Assembly: GCA_903830565.1 (NCBI GenBank)
Contig: CAIKUF010000146.1
Location: 19,045-83,044, forward strand
DNA length: 64,000 nt
Reading direction: 5' to 3'
From: an uncultured bacterium
GTDB lineage: Bacteria; Pseudomonadota; Gammaproteobacteria; Burkholderiales; Burkholderiaceae_C
In this document: piece by piece, positions 8,929-18,848 of the stretch
Numbering within the stretch: position 1 is the stretch's first letter
Layout of the letters: every line of letters begins with the position of its first letter
The notes under the pieces: model-generated
Seen by the model: only the letters and a program-made list of their open reading frames with translations
Told to the model about the DNA's origin: nothing
Databases searched by the model: none
Translations under genes and position numbers: made by a program

Positions 8929-9657
8929 TCAAGCCGCGCGGCGTGGCTGGTTGTGGCCGGCCGGAACATTCAAGCGGCGCGAGCGAACGATCTGGTACGG
9001 ACGAAAGACGTAGGCCACCGAGGCCAGCCCGCTCCATACGTGCACGAGGCGGCTGAACGGGAACAGCAGGAAGATCGTCATGCCGAGCAGCATGTGCAAC
9101 TTGAACGGCCAGTCGATAGCGGCCAGCACGCTGGCGTCGGGTTGCAGCGTGGCGATGCCCTGCAAGTAGTGCGCCAGCACCAGCATTGCGTGCGCGTCCT
9201 GCCGGTGCTCGAACGAAAGCGGCAGCGTCAGCAGCCCCAGGCAGAGTTGCACCCACAGGATGACGAGGATCGCGAGGTCCGTGCGATGGCTGGTGAGGCG
9301 GATGCGCGGATCGAAGATGCGCCGGTGCAGCAGCAGCGTCAGGCCGACGAAGCACGCCAGCCCGGCGATGCCGCCGGTGACGATGGCCACCAGCTGCTTC
9401 TGCGGCGGCGTGATGAACAGCGAGTAGATCGCGTGCGGCGTGAGCTGCCCGAACAGGTGGCCGAAGAAGAGGAACAGGATGCCGGCGTGGAACAGGTTGC
9501 TGCCCCAGCGCAGTTGCCCAGCACGCAGCAGTTGCGAAGAGTCGCTTTTCCACGTGTACTGGTCGCGGTCGAAGCGCGCCAGGCTGCCCATGAAGAACAC
9601 TGCCAGGCAGATGTAGGGATAGACGTTGAAGAGCAGGTTGTTCAGGGTTGTGTTCAT
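8929..9657 (-). CDS. narI: respiratory nitrate reductase gamma subunit (cytochrome b)
   Basis: The protein has 242 residues and five membrane helices. It oxidises quinol and passes electrons to NarH. The four haem-b ligand histidines lie at H57 and H67 (NLFHAGILFLFFGHLFG) and at H188 and H206 (FKLHMLLG...RLVHVWSG), one residue from the E. coli positions 56/66/187/205. The start overlaps the narJ stop by 4 bp. All features of an active subunit are present. Confidence 0.95.
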   Translation of the reverse strand: MNTTLNNLLFNVYPYICLAVFFMGSLARFDRDQYTWKSDSSQLLRAGQLRWGSNLFHAGILFLFFGHLFGQLTPHAIYSLFITPPQKQLVAIVTGGIAGLACFVGLTLLLHRRIFDPRIRLTSHRTDLAILVILWVQLCLGLLTLPLSFEHRQDAHAMLVLAHYLQGIATLQPDASVLAAIDWPFKLHMLLGMTIFLLFPFSRLVHVWSGLASVAYVFRPYQIVRSRRLNVPAGHNQPRRAA

Positions 9658-10364
9658 GCGGGCACTCCTGTGGCGGGCTGACCGGGCAGCGGCCCGCGGA
9701 CGATTCGAATCGGCTGCGGCTGGCCGGGACGGGCCTGGCCTTCGCTCGAACAGCCGCCGAAGGCGATGGGTTCTTCCCAGCTCGCGTCCAGCGCCTCGTC
9801 CGCCGGCAGCGTGACGGCCTGCGCCCTTTCGCCGCAGAGCTCCAGCAGCGCGGCCACCAGGCTGGCGTAGGGACTCTCGCGCCGCAGCAGTGCGCTGAAG
9901 ATGGACTGCAGAATGTGGGCGATCTCACGCAGGAATTTGCGCGCCTGCGCCGGCGGCTGCGTGGAGGCGTATTCGAGTACCACGGTCAGATGGTCGGGCA
10001 GCTCGCCAGGGGCGAGATAGAGACCGGCCTGCTCGTAGGTCCGCACGAGGTCGACCATCGCCGGCCCGCGATCACGCGAGTCGCCATGCACATGCTCGAA
10101 GAGGTGCAGCGCCGTGCCGCGGCCGCGATCGAAGATCTCGACGTAGGCGGCTTCGGTCTCGAACGGGTTGGCGACACGCAGGCGGTCGATCAAGGCATCG
10201 ATCTCGGTCAGGCGGTCCGGGCTCAGCGCACGCTCGGCATGCAGTGCTTCGTGCATCTCGCTCAGATGGGCGCGCAGATCGACATCTGGGTAGCTCAGCA
10301 GGTGCGACAGCACCCGCAGCGTGACCGATATCGGGGCGTTCGATGAGGTGAAGAGGTTCATCAT
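9654..10364 (-). CDS. narJ: nitrate reductase assembly chaperone NarJ
   Basis: The protein has 236 residues. It shows the TorD/NarJ-family pattern: LRVLSHLLSYPD near the start, EAAYVEIFDRGRGTALHLFEHVHGDSRDRG in the middle (the NarJ signature), then a helical region. NarJ binds apo-NarG and allows insertion of the molybdenum cofactor and the FS0 cluster. The C-terminal ~45 residues are Gly/Pro/Gln-rich and probably disordered. It sits between narH and narI; an 80-bp palindromic repeat separates it from narH. Confidence 0.92.
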   Translation of the reverse strand: MMNLFTSSNAPISVTLRVLSHLLSYPDVDLRAHLSEMHEALHAERALSPDRLTEIDALIDRLRVANPFETEAAYVEIFDRGRGTALHLFEHVHGDSRDRGPAMVDLVRTYEQAGLYLAPGELPDHLTVVLEYASTQPPAQARKFLREIAHILQSIFSALLRRESPYASLVAALLELCGERAQAVTLPADEALDASWEEPIAFGGCSSEGQARPGQPQPIRIVRGPLPGQPATGVPA

Positions 10365-10371
10365 GCCTCCT

Positions 10372-10441
10372 GCCGGGCCGCCCCAAGGGAAGCATGCGCC
10401 CCCTCGGGGGGCAGCGAACGAAAGTGAGCGTGGGGGTTGTT
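10372..10441. repeat. dispersed palindromic repeat, family A, copy 1 (narH-narJ gap)
   Basis: The gap contains a GC-rich hairpin GCGCCCCCTCGGGGGGCAGC followed by a CGAACGAAAGTGAGCG-type tail and a GGGGG run. The same unit occurs in the opposite orientation at 22675-22742 between glcD and glcE. This looks like a REP-type element of Burkholderiales genomes. It may stabilise or attenuate the nar message between narH and narJ. Confidence 0.75.
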
Positions 10442-10446
10442 CATTT

Positions 10447-11970
10447 CTAGACCCCCGCCTTGATGGGGATGGTGCGTTTCTTCTCGCTGCCGAACAGGCT
10501 GGTCTCGCTCACGCCTTCGGAGCAGCCGTTGCCGAAGCTGAAGCCGCACCCGCCGCGCACGTTGAATGCGTTCTCGGCGTACTCGCGGTGCGTGGTCGGG
10601 ATCACGAAACGGTCCTCGTAGTTGGCGATCGCCATCACCCGGTACATGTCTTCGACCGTCGCCACGCTGACGCCGACCTGGTCGATCGCGGCCCGGTTCG
10701 CCACGCCCTCCACGTGCTTGCTGCGCTGGTAGGCGCGCATCGCCAGCAGGCGCTCCAGCGCGCGCACCACCGGCGCGGTATCGCCCGCCGTCAACAGATT
10801 AGCCAGGTACTTGACGGGAATGCGCAACTGGCTCACGTCGGGGATCTCGCCGTTTGTGCCCATCTGCCCGGCGTTGGCTGCGGCGGTGATGGGCGAGAGC
10901 GGCGGCACGTACCAGACCATCGGCAGCGTGCGGTATTCGGGGTGCAGCGGCAGCGCGACCTTCCAGTCCACCGCCATCTTGTAGACGGGGCTCGTGCGCG
11001 CGGACTCGAGCCAGTTCTCGGGGATGCCGTCCCGGCGCGCCTGCTCGATCACCTGGGGATCGTTCGGGTCGAGGAAGATGTCCAGTTGCGCCTGGTAGAG
11101 GTCTTTGTCCTTCTCGACGCTGGCGGCCTCCTCAATGCGGTCGGCGTCATACAGCAACACACCGAGGTAGCGGATGCGGCCGACGCAGGTCTCGCTGCAC
11201 ACGGTGGGCTGGCCGGCCTCGATGCGCGGGTAGCAGAAGATGCACTTTTCGGCCTTGCCGCTCTTCCAGTTGTAGTAGATCTTCTTGTAGGGGCAGCCGC
11301 TGACGCACATGCGCCAGCCGCGGCACTTGTCCTGATCGATGAGCACGATGCCGTCTTCCTCGCGCTTGTAGATCGAGCCGGACGGGCACGACGCCACGCA
11401 CGCCGGGTTCAGGCAGTGCTCGCACAGGCGCGGCAGGTACATCATGAAGGTGTTCTCGAACTGGCCGTAGATGTCCTTCTGGATGTCGTCGAAGTTCGTG
11501 TCCTTGCTGCGCTTGCTGAATTCGCCGCCGAGGATTTCCTCCCAGTTCGGCCCCCAGACGATCTTCTCCATGCGCTTGCCGGTGATCAGCGAACGCGGCC
11601 GCGCCGTGGGCGCGTGCTTCATCTCCGGCGCCGACTGCAGGTGGTCGTAGTCGAAGGTGAATGGCTCGTAGTAGTCGTCGATCTGCGGCAGGTTCGGGTT
11701 GGCGAAGATGCGCATCAGCAGCTTCCACTTGCCGCCTTGCCGCGGCTGGATCGAACCGTCGGCGTTGCGAATCCAGCCCCCGTTCCACTTGTCCTGGTTC
11801 TCCCATTCCTTGGGGTAGCCGATACCCGGCTTGGTCTCGACGTTGTTGAACCACGCGTACTCGACGCCGGGGCGGCTGGTCCAGACGTTCTTGCAGGTCA
11901 CGCTGCAGGTGTGGCAACCAATGCACTTGTCCAGGTTCAGGACCATGCCGATCTGTGCGCGGACCTTCAT
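10447..11970 (-). CDS. narH: respiratory nitrate reductase beta subunit (iron-sulphur)
   Basis: The protein has 507 residues, close to the 512 of E. coli NarH. Four cysteine groups are visible: CIGCHTCSVTC (from residue 16), CEHCLNPACVASC, CRGWRMCVSGC (Trp replaces a Cys, the mark of the [3Fe-4S] centre) and CIFCYPRIEAGQPTVCSETC. It relays electrons from NarI haems to NarG on the cytoplasmic face of the membrane. ATG 11970 overlaps the narG stop (ATGA); the frame continues further upstream only as a shadow of narG. Confidence 0.96.
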   Translation of the reverse strand: MKVRAQIGMVLNLDKCIGCHTCSVTCKNVWTSRPGVEYAWFNNVETKPGIGYPKEWENQDKWNGGWIRNADGSIQPRQGGKWKLLMRIFANPNLPQIDDYYEPFTFDYDHLQSAPEMKHAPTARPRSLITGKRMEKIVWGPNWEEILGGEFSKRSKDTNFDDIQKDIYGQFENTFMMYLPRLCEHCLNPACVASCPSGSIYKREEDGIVLIDQDKCRGWRMCVSGCPYKKIYYNWKSGKAEKCIFCYPRIEAGQPTVCSETCVGRIRYLGVLLYDADRIEEAASVEKDKDLYQAQLDIFLDPNDPQVIEQARRDGIPENWLESARTSPVYKMAVDWKVALPLHPEYRTLPMVWYVPPLSPITAAANAGQMGTNGEIPDVSQLRIPVKYLANLLTAGDTAPVVRALERLLAMRAYQRSKHVEGVANRAAIDQVGVSVATVEDMYRVMAIANYEDRFVIPTTHREYAENAFNVRGGCGFSFGNGCSEGVSETSLFGSEKKRTIPIKAGV

Positions 11971-14900
11971 GCGCCTTCTCCTTGGGCTTGCACCAGCGCG
12001 GCACGATCGTCGTCGCGCGGCGTGTCGAGCCAGTCGACCTTGTCCATCTTGCGCACCACCACGAACTCGTCGCGGTTGGTGCCAATGGTTCCGTAGTAGT
12101 TGAAGCCGTAGCTGAACTGCGCGTAGCCGCCGATCATGTGCGTCGGCTTGAGCACGATGCGGGTCACGCTGTTGTGGATGCCGCCGCGCACGCCGGTGAT
12201 CTGCGACCCCGGGGTGTTGATGATCTTCTCCTGCGCGTGGTACATCATCAGCATGCCGGGGTTGACGCGCTGGCTCACCACCGCCCGCGCCGCGATGGCG
12301 CCGTTGATGTTGAAGACCTCCACCCAGTCGTTGTCTTCGATCCCCGCCTTCTTCGCGTCGTCCTCGCTCAGCCAGACGACGGGGCCGCCGCGGTTGAGCG
12401 TCAGCATCATCAGGTTGTCGCTGTAGGTGCTGTGGATGCCCCACTTCTGGTGCGGGGTGATGAAGTTGAGCAGGATCTCGGGGTTGCCGTTGCCCTTGAC
12501 GTTGTGGATGCCGGCCGTGGTCTTCAGGTCCACCGGCGGGCGGTAGCTGCTGAGGGCCTCGCCGAAGGCGATCATCCAAGGGTGATCGAGGTAGAACTGC
12601 TGGCGCCCGGTGAGCGTGCGCCACGGGATCAGTTCATGCACGTTGGTGTAGCCGGCGTTGTAGCTGACGGTCTCGCTTTCGATGCCGCTCCAGGTCGGCG
12701 AGCTGATGATCTTGCGCGGCTGCGCCTGGATGTCACGGAAGCGGATCTTTTCGTCCTCGCGGTACAGCGCCAGGTGCGTGTGGTCGCGGCCGGTCTGCTT
12801 GCCCAGCGCTTGCCAGGCCTTGACCGCCACGTGGCCGTTGGTCTCGGGCGCCAATTGCAGGATCACTTCGCAGGCGTCGATGTCGCTCACGATCCTGGGC
12901 ATGCCCTGCGTCTGGCCATCGGTCGCCGTGAGGCCGTTGAGCTGTCCGAGCTGGGTGACCTCGGTCTCGGTCTTCCAGGCGATGCCCTTGCCGCCATTGC
13001 CCACCTTGCTCATCAAGGGCCCGAGCGCGATGAAGCGCTTGAAGACGTTCGGGTAGTCGCGCTCGACGACCGCGATCTGCGGCGCGGTCTTGCCCGGGAT
13101 CAGCTCGCACTGACCTTTGCGCCACTCCTTCACGTCGAAGGGCTGCGCCAGCTCGCCCGCAGTGTCGTGCATGATCGGCGTCAGCACGACTTCCTTCTCG
13201 ACGCCGAGATGGCCCACGCAGACCTCGCTGAAGGCCTTGGCGAAACCCTTGTAGATCTCCCAGTCGCTGCGTGACTGCCACACCGGGTCCACCGCGGCGC
13301 TGAGCGGGTGGATGAACGGGTGCATGTCGCTGGTGTTGAGGTCGTTCTTCTCGTACCAGCTCGCGGTGGGCAGCACGATGTCGCTGTACAGGCAGGTCGT
13401 GCTCATGCGGAAGTCGAGCGTCACCAAGAGGTCGAGCTTGCCTTGCGGCGCCTGCTCGTGCCAGACCACCTCGGCCGGCTTGGCGTCGTCCTTGCCGAGA
13501 TCCTTGCCCTGCACGCCGTTCTCGGTGCCCAGCAGGTGCTTGCAGAAATACTCGTGGCCCTTGCCGCTGCTGCCGAGCAAGTTGGAGCGCCAGATGAACA
13601 TGTTGCGCGGCCAGTTCTGCGGCGCGTCGGGGTCTTCGCAGCTCATCGCCAGCGTGCCGTCCTTGAGACCGCGCACGACGTAGTCCTTGGCGTCGACTCC
13701 GGCCGCGGCGGCGTCCTTCACCACCTGCAACGGGTTGGTCTTGAGCTGCGGCGCGCTGGGCAGCCAGCCCATGCGTTCGGCGCGCACGTTGTAGTCGATC
13801 ATCGCGCCGCCATACAGCGCCTTGTCGGCCAGCGGCGAGACGATTTCCTCCATGCCGAGCTTCTCATAGCGCCACTGGTCGGTGTGGGCATAAAAGAAAC
13901 TGGTGCTGTTCATCTGCCGCGGCGGGCGGATCCAGTCGAGCGCGAAGGCCAGCGCCGTCCAACCGGTCTGCGGGCGCAGCTTTTCCTGGCCCACGTAGTG
14001 CGCCCAGCCGCCGCCGCTTTGGCCGACGCAGCCGCACATCATGAGGAGGTTGATGACGCCGCGGTAATTCATGTCGGCGTGGTACCAGTGGTTCATCGCC
14101 GCACCGATGATCACCATCGACTTGCCGTGCGTCTTGTCGGCGTTCTCAGCGAACTGGCGCGCCACGGCGGTGATCTGTGCACGCGGCACGCCGGTGATGC
14201 TTTCGGCCCAGGCGGGCGTGTAGGCGGCGTCGTCGTCGTAGCTCTTCGCGCCGCTGCCCAGGCCGCGGTCGATGCCGTACTGCGCCGCCTGCAGGTCGAA
14301 CACGGTGGCCACCAGCGCCTCGCGGGAGTCGCCCTCCTTTCCGAGGCGCAAGCGCACCGCCGGCACCTTGACATGGTTCACTTCGCCCTGCTGGGCGTTG
14401 GCCTTGAAGTGCGGGGTGGTGATGCCGCCGAAGTACGGCAGGCCGACGCCGACGATCTCGTGCGCCTGCGCGCCGTCCTCGATCACCGAGAGCTTGAGCT
14501 TGACGCTGCCGCCGTGGCGGGCTTCCTTGTCCTCCAGGTTCCACTTGCCGGTGTCGCTGCGGCCTTCGCCGCCCCAGCGAAAGCCGATGCTGCCGTTGGG
14601 CAGCACGGCGCGGCCGGCGGTGTCGAAGGCGACCGTCTTCCACTCGGGATTGTTGTCCTGCCCGAGCCGCCCGTTGAAGTCGCTCGCGCGCAGGTAGCGG
14701 TCGGGCACCAGTGTCTTGCTGCCGTCCTGCAGCTCATGCTCCTTGAGCATCACCAGCAGCGGCAGGTCGGTGTAGCGGCGCGCGTAGTTGTCGAAGTAGA
14801 CACTGCGCTGCTTGAAGTAAAACTCGCTGAGCGCCACGTGGCCCATCGCCATCGCCAGCGCGGCGTCGGTGCCCTGCTTGGGGTGCAGCCACAGGTCGGC

Positions 14901-15773
14901 CAGCTTGGCCACCTCGCTGTAGTCGGGCGTCACCGCCACCGTCTTCGCGCCCTTGTAGCGCACCTCGGTGAAGAAGTGCGCGTCGGGCGTGCGCGTCTGC
15001 GGCACGTTACTGCCCCAGGCGATGATGTAGGTGCTGTTGTACCAGTCGGCCGATTCGGGCACGTCGGTCTGCTCGCCCCAGACCTGCGGACTGGCAGGCG
15101 GCAAGTCGCAGTACCAGTCGTAGAAGCTCATGCAGACGCCGCCGATCAGACTCAGATAACGGCTGCCGGCGGCATAGCTGACCATGCTCATCGCCGGGAT
15201 CGGCGAGAAGCCGATCACGCGATCGGGGCCGTGGGTCTTGATCGTGTAGACATTGGCCGCCGCGATGAGCTGGTTGACCTCGTCCCAGGAACTGCGCACG
15301 AAGCCGCCCATGCCGCGCACCTTCTGGTAGTCGCGCCGGGCGTCCTCGTTCCGGGCGATCGTGGCCCAGGCGTCGACCGGCGTCTTGGCGACCTTCAGCG
15401 CGGCGCGCCAGCGCTCCAGCAGGCGGCCGCGCACCATCGGGTACTTCACGCGGTTGGCGCTGTAGAGGTACCAGCTGTAGCTGGCGCCGCGGGCGCAGCC
15501 GCGCGGCTCGTGGTTGGGCATGTCCCAGCGCGTGCGCGGGTAGTCGGTCTGCTGGGTTTCCCAGGTCACGATGCCGCCCTTGACGTAGATCTTCCACGAG
15601 CAGGAGCCGGTGCAGTTGACGCCATGCGTGCTGCGCACGACCTTGTCGTGCGCCCAGCGGTTGCGATAGGCGTCTTCCCAGGTCCGGTCCTCGCCGGTGG
15701 TCACTCCGTGGTCGCCGGAGAAGGCCTCCTTGGGCAGCGAGAAGTGCGTCAGGCGGTCGAGAAAGTGGCTCAT
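11967..15773 (-). CDS. narG: respiratory nitrate reductase alpha subunit (molybdopterin)
   Basis: The protein has 1268 residues; E. coli NarG has 1247. The FS0 ligands H50-x3-C54-x3-C58-x34-C93 are in HGVNCTGSC and RGCARG. It binds bis-MGD and reduces nitrate to nitrite in the cytoplasm as part of NarGHI. The N-terminal segment (MSHFLDRLTHFSLPKEAFSGDHGV) matches the family start, so ATG 15773 is secure. It is followed without a gap by narH. A 123-bp gap separates it from narK2. Confidence 0.97.
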   Translation of the reverse strand: MSHFLDRLTHFSLPKEAFSGDHGVTTGEDRTWEDAYRNRWAHDKVVRSTHGVNCTGSCSWKIYVKGGIVTWETQQTDYPRTRWDMPNHEPRGCARGASYSWYLYSANRVKYPMVRGRLLERWRAALKVAKTPVDAWATIARNEDARRDYQKVRGMGGFVRSSWDEVNQLIAAANVYTIKTHGPDRVIGFSPIPAMSMVSYAAGSRYLSLIGGVCMSFYDWYCDLPPASPQVWGEQTDVPESADWYNSTYIIAWGSNVPQTRTPDAHFFTEVRYKGAKTVAVTPDYSEVAKLADLWLHPKQGTDAALAMAMGHVALSEFYFKQRSVYFDNYARRYTDLPLLVMLKEHELQDGSKTLVPDRYLRASDFNGRLGQDNNPEWKTVAFDTAGRAVLPNGSIGFRWGGEGRSDTGKWNLEDKEARHGGSVKLKLSVIEDGAQAHEIVGVGLPYFGGITTPHFKANAQQGEVNHVKVPAVRLRLGKEGDSREALVATVFDLQAAQYGIDRGLGSGAKSYDDDAAYTPAWAESITGVPRAQITAVARQFAENADKTHGKSMVIIGAAMNHWYHADMNYRGVINLLMMCGCVGQSGGGWAHYVGQEKLRPQTGWTALAFALDWIRPPRQMNSTSFFYAHTDQWRYEKLGMEEIVSPLADKALYGGAMIDYNVRAERMGWLPSAPQLKTNPLQVVKDAAAAGVDAKDYVVRGLKDGTLAMSCEDPDAPQNWPRNMFIWRSNLLGSSGKGHEYFCKHLLGTENGVQGKDLGKDDAKPAEVVWHEQAPQGKLDLLVTLDFRMSTTCLYSDIVLPTASWYEKNDLNTSDMHPFIHPLSAAVDPVWQSRSDWEIYKGFAKAFSEVCVGHLGVEKEVVLTPIMHDTAGELAQPFDVKEWRKGQCELIPGKTAPQIAVVERDYPNVFKRFIALGPLMSKVGNGGKGIAWKTETEVTQLGQLNGLTATDGQTQGMPRIVSDIDACEVILQLAPETNGHVAVKAWQALGKQTGRDHTHLALYREDEKIRFRDIQAQPRKIISSPTWSGIESETVSYNAGYTNVHELIPWRTLTGRQQFYLDHPWMIAFGEALSSYRPPVDLKTTAGIHNVKGNGNPEILLNFITPHQKWGIHSTYSDNLMMLTLNRGGPVVWLSEDDAKKAGIEDNDWVEVFNINGAIAARAVVSQRVNPGMLMMYHAQEKIINTPGSQITGVRGGIHNSVTRIVLKPTHMIGGYAQFSYGFNYYGTIGTNRDEFVVVRKMDKVDWLDTPRDDDRAALVQAQGEGA

Positions 15774-15896
15774 GGTGCGGTCGTCCTTGGAGAGGGCTTC
15801 AGCGGCGCTGGGTTGCGTTGCGGCAACCGCTGGCGCGCAGGATCATGGGGTTAGATCAGCCGTTAGGTGCTTCGCCGATGCGGCTCGGCGCTGCGT
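15774..15896. other. narK2-narG intergenic gap with a small inverted repeat
   Basis: The 123-bp gap contains a perfect 6-bp inverted repeat GGTTGC-N6-GCAACC at 15811-15828, which also reads as a poor FNR-like site (TTGCG-N4-GGCAA). There is no clear promoter. It could act as a weak processing or attenuation site separating transporter and reductase genes. Confidence 0.3.
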
Positions 15897-17549
15897 TCAC
15901 GGGTTCTTGACGTAGGCGCCGCGGCGCAGATAGAACCACCAGTTCAGAACCAGGCACAGCGCGTAGAAGATGGCGAAACCGTACATCGCGACCTGCGGCG
16001 TGCCGGCCTTGATCTGGTTGCCGATCACGATCGGGGCGACGAAGGCGCCGTAGGCGGCGATGGCCGAGGTCCAACCCAGCACCGGGCCAGCCTGTTGGCG
16101 GTCAAAGATCACGCCGATGGTGCGGAAGGTCGAGCCATTGCCGACGCCGCTGGCAAAGAACAGCACGATGAACAGCCCGAGGAACATCGGGAAGTACTGC
16201 TCTGGCGTGGCCGAGCCGTAAGCCTGCATCATCACGTAGCCCACGGCCACCGACGCCAGCACCATCACCACCGAGATGACCTGGGTGACGATCGAGCCGC
16301 CCACCTTGTCGGAGATCCAGCCGCCGATCGGGCGCACCGCGGCGCCGACGAAGGGGCCGATCCAGGCGTAGGTGAAGGCCGAGGGCGCGTTCGGGTTCTT
16401 CAGCGTGTGCTGCAGCACGCCGGCTGCGTCTGGCACATGGCTGATGCCGAAGATCACCGTGATCGACAAGGGCAGAGCCATCGAGAAGCCGATGAAAGAG
16501 CCGAATGTCACGATGTACAACGCCGTCATCGACCAGGTGTGCTTGTCCTTGAAGATGGCGAACTGTTTGGCGACGTTTTCCTTCATCGGGCCGAAGGCCG
16601 CGAGCTTCATGATCAGCAGCGCGGTGATCACGTCGAGCGGGATCGCCACCCACATACTGATCCACCCCAGGCCGGTGGGAGCGGGCAGGTACAGGTACAG
16701 CCCGAGGATCGAAGGCACGAAGGCCAGCGTGTAGAGCCAGGTGATCTTGGCGAAGGCGACGAGCGGGTTGCCGCTGTCCGGCGTGACCGTCTTCAGGTTG
16801 TTCATGCCGAACCAGCACAGGATCGACAGCGGCACCAGCGACAGCACCCAGGCAAAGCCGGCGTTCTGGATCCAGGTCGGCGTGCCGGCCTTGATCTTGC
16901 CGAGGATCCAGCCGCTGTCCTTGAGCAGCGTCATCGGCTCGCCGCCGAAGGCTCCGAACAGGCTGACCGTCATCACGAGCGGAATCACGACCTGCATCGT
17001 GGTCACGCCGAAGTTGCCGATGCCGGCATTGATGCCCAGTGCGGTGCCCTGCAGCCGCTTCGGGAAGAAGGTGCTGATGTTGGACATCGAACTCGCGAAG
17101 TTGCCGCCACCGACGCCTGACCACAGCGCCATCAGCTGGAACACCCAAAGCGGCCAGTCCTTGTGCTGCAGCGCCACGCCGGTGCCGATGGCCGGGGCCA
17201 GCAGCATCGCGGTGGTCAGGAAGATGGTGTTGCGCCCGCCGGCCAGCCTGACCAGGAACGATGCCGGGATGCGCATCGTGGCCCCGGCGATGCCGGCGAT
17301 CGCGGTCAGCGTGAACAACTCGGCCTGGGTGAAGGGGAAGCCCAGGTTGAGCATCTGCACCGTGATGATCCCCCACATGCCCCAGACCGCGAAGCCGCAA
17401 AGCAGCGCTGGCACGGAGATCCAGAGGTTGCGGTAGGCGACCTTCTTGCCGGTGGACTCCCAGAAGGCTTGGTCCTCCGGTTGCCAATCGGCGATGTCGG
17501 CGCCGCTGATTTCAGGAGGCGTGCGTGCAGTGGCACGGTTGACGTTCAT
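15897..17549 (-). CDS. narK2: nitrate/nitrite transporter NarK2-type (MFS)
   Basis: The protein has 550 residues and about 12 membrane segments after a ~35-residue cytoplasmic N-terminus. The nitrate signature GGGNFASSMSNISTFFPKR lies near 150 and a related Gly-rich motif (FASGVGNGSTFRTIG) in the second half, as in NarK/NRT1 nitrate porters. The longer loops and position after a NarK1-type gene fit the narK2 nitrate/nitrite antiporter of denitrifiers. It is 27 bp downstream of narK1 and upstream of narGHJI. Confidence 0.88.
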   Translation of the reverse strand: MNVNRATARTPPEISGADIADWQPEDQAFWESTGKKVAYRNLWISVPALLCGFAVWGMWGIITVQMLNLGFPFTQAELFTLTAIAGIAGATMRIPASFLVRLAGGRNTIFLTTAMLLAPAIGTGVALQHKDWPLWVFQLMALWSGVGGGNFASSMSNISTFFPKRLQGTALGINAGIGNFGVTTMQVVIPLVMTVSLFGAFGGEPMTLLKDSGWILGKIKAGTPTWIQNAGFAWVLSLVPLSILCWFGMNNLKTVTPDSGNPLVAFAKITWLYTLAFVPSILGLYLYLPAPTGLGWISMWVAIPLDVITALLIMKLAAFGPMKENVAKQFAIFKDKHTWSMTALYIVTFGSFIGFSMALPLSITVIFGISHVPDAAGVLQHTLKNPNAPSAFTYAWIGPFVGAAVRPIGGWISDKVGGSIVTQVISVVMVLASVAVGYVMMQAYGSATPEQYFPMFLGLFIVLFFASGVGNGSTFRTIGVIFDRQQAGPVLGWTSAIAAYGAFVAPIVIGNQIKAGTPQVAMYGFAIFYALCLVLNWWFYLRRGAYVKNP

Positions 17550-17576
17550 GCTGGTCTTTCCTTTGTGAATTCGGGT

Positions 17577-18848
17577 TCAACCGTTCAGGCTGAAGCCGGT
17601 GGCCTTGGCTCCCATGAGCTCGGACTTGCGCACCTCGGTCCAGTACATCCAGATGAGCGAGACCCAGACCACGCCATACATCAGCATGAACGCGCTGGAG
17701 CGCACACCGGTGAGGTCCATCAGGCCGCCGAACAGGATCGGCAGCACGAACCCGCCCATGCCGCCGGCCAAGCCGACGATGCCGCTGACGGTTCCGATGT
17801 TGTCCGGGTAGTCGTCGCTGATGTACTTGAAGACGCTGGCCTTGCCGAAGGCCCAGGCGATGCCGAGCAAGAACATCAACGCCGTGAAGAAGTAGATGTT
17901 CAGGCCGACATGAAAAGTCCTGGCGCCTTCAGTCGTCATCACCGTCATGTCCGTCTGCGGGTAGCTGAGCAGAAACAGGCAGATCCAGCTCACCCACATC
18001 ACCCACCAGGTGACGCTGTGGGCGCCGAACTTGTCGGACAGGACGCCGCCCACCGCGCGCAGCACGCCGCCCGGCAGCGAGAAGCAGGCCGCCAGCAGCG
18101 CCGCCGTCTGGATCGAGAGACCGAACTCGCCGACGTAGTACTGGACCATCCACAACGACAAGGCCACGTAGCCGCCGAAGACGATGCTGTAGTACTGGCA
18201 GTACTTGAGCACCTTGGGGTCCTTCAGCATCGTGAGCTGGTCACTGAACTTGGTGTGCGGCGGCACCAGGTGTCTTGGGTCGCTGCTGCTGCCGAGCCAG
18301 AACACGATCACGGTGCCCAGCATCACCGCCGCATATACCTGTGGCACCAGCGTCCAGCCGCCGGCCAGCAGCAGTGCCGGCGCCGCGAACTTGTTGACGG
18401 CCGAGCCCGAGTTGCCGGCCCCGTAGACGCCCATCGCCATGCCCTGGCGGCTCTTCGGGAACCAGCGCGCGACGTAGGGCGTACCAACCGAAAACGAGCC
18501 GCCGGCCAGGCCGACGAACAGGCCGATGACCAGAAAGTGCCAGAAGGCGGTGGCATAGGACATCAGCCAGATCGCGGGAACAGTCACGGCCATCAATACC
18601 GCCATGACGATGCGGCCGCCGTACTTGTCGGTCCAGATGCCCAGCGGCACACGGATCAGCGAACCGGTGAGCACCGGCGTGGCCGTGAGCAGTCCGAACT
18701 CGGTGGCGTTCAGGCCCAAGGTCTTCTTGAGCGGGATGCCGACAACGCCGAACATCATCCAAACCATGAAGCAGACCGTAAAGGCCAACGTGCTGACGAT
18801 CAGCACCGACCAGGCTTGGCGCGGGATCGGGGTTGCAGTGGGGGTCAT
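17577..18848 (-). CDS. narK1: nitrate transporter NarK1-type (MFS)
   Basis: The protein has 423 residues and 12 predicted helices. Motifs include RVPLGIWTDKYGGR (MFS loop 2-3), GLAGGSFSVGTPYVARWFPKSRQG (first nitrate signature) and GIVGLAGGMGGFVLPILFG (second). NarK1-type proteins are thought to be nitrate/proton symporters. ATG 18848 was chosen because homology begins at MTPTATPIPRQAWSVL; the frame further upstream is the promoter region. As the first gene of the locus it should carry the main nar promoter. Confidence 0.88.
   Translation of the reverse strand: MTPTATPIPRQAWSVLIVSTLAFTVCFMVWMMFGVVGIPLKKTLGLNATEFGLLTATPVLTGSLIRVPLGIWTDKYGGRIVMAVLMAVTVPAIWLMSYATAFWHFLVIGLFVGLAGGSFSVGTPYVARWFPKSRQGMAMGVYGAGNSGSAVNKFAAPALLLAGGWTLVPQVYAAVMLGTVIVFWLGSSSDPRHLVPPHTKFSDQLTMLKDPKVLKYCQYYSIVFGGYVALSLWMVQYYVGEFGLSIQTAALLAACFSLPGGVLRAVGGVLSDKFGAHSVTWWVMWVSWICLFLLSYPQTDMTVMTTEGARTFHVGLNIYFFTALMFLLGIAWAFGKASVFKYISDDYPDNIGTVSGIVGLAGGMGGFVLPILFGGLMDLTGVRSSAFMLMYGVVWVSLIWMYWTEVRKSELMGAKATGFSLNG

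Noticed and set aside
10321..12096. 591-codon frame opposite narJ/narH
   Set aside because: It crosses two genes and the family-A repeat; low-complexity Val/Ala/Leu/Arg content is that of an antisense shadow.
13308..15854. 848-codon open frame opposite narG
   Set aside because: It is a GC-rich shadow of narG on the other strand with Arg/Ala/Gly/Val-rich composition and no family motif; narG has all its catalytic signatures.
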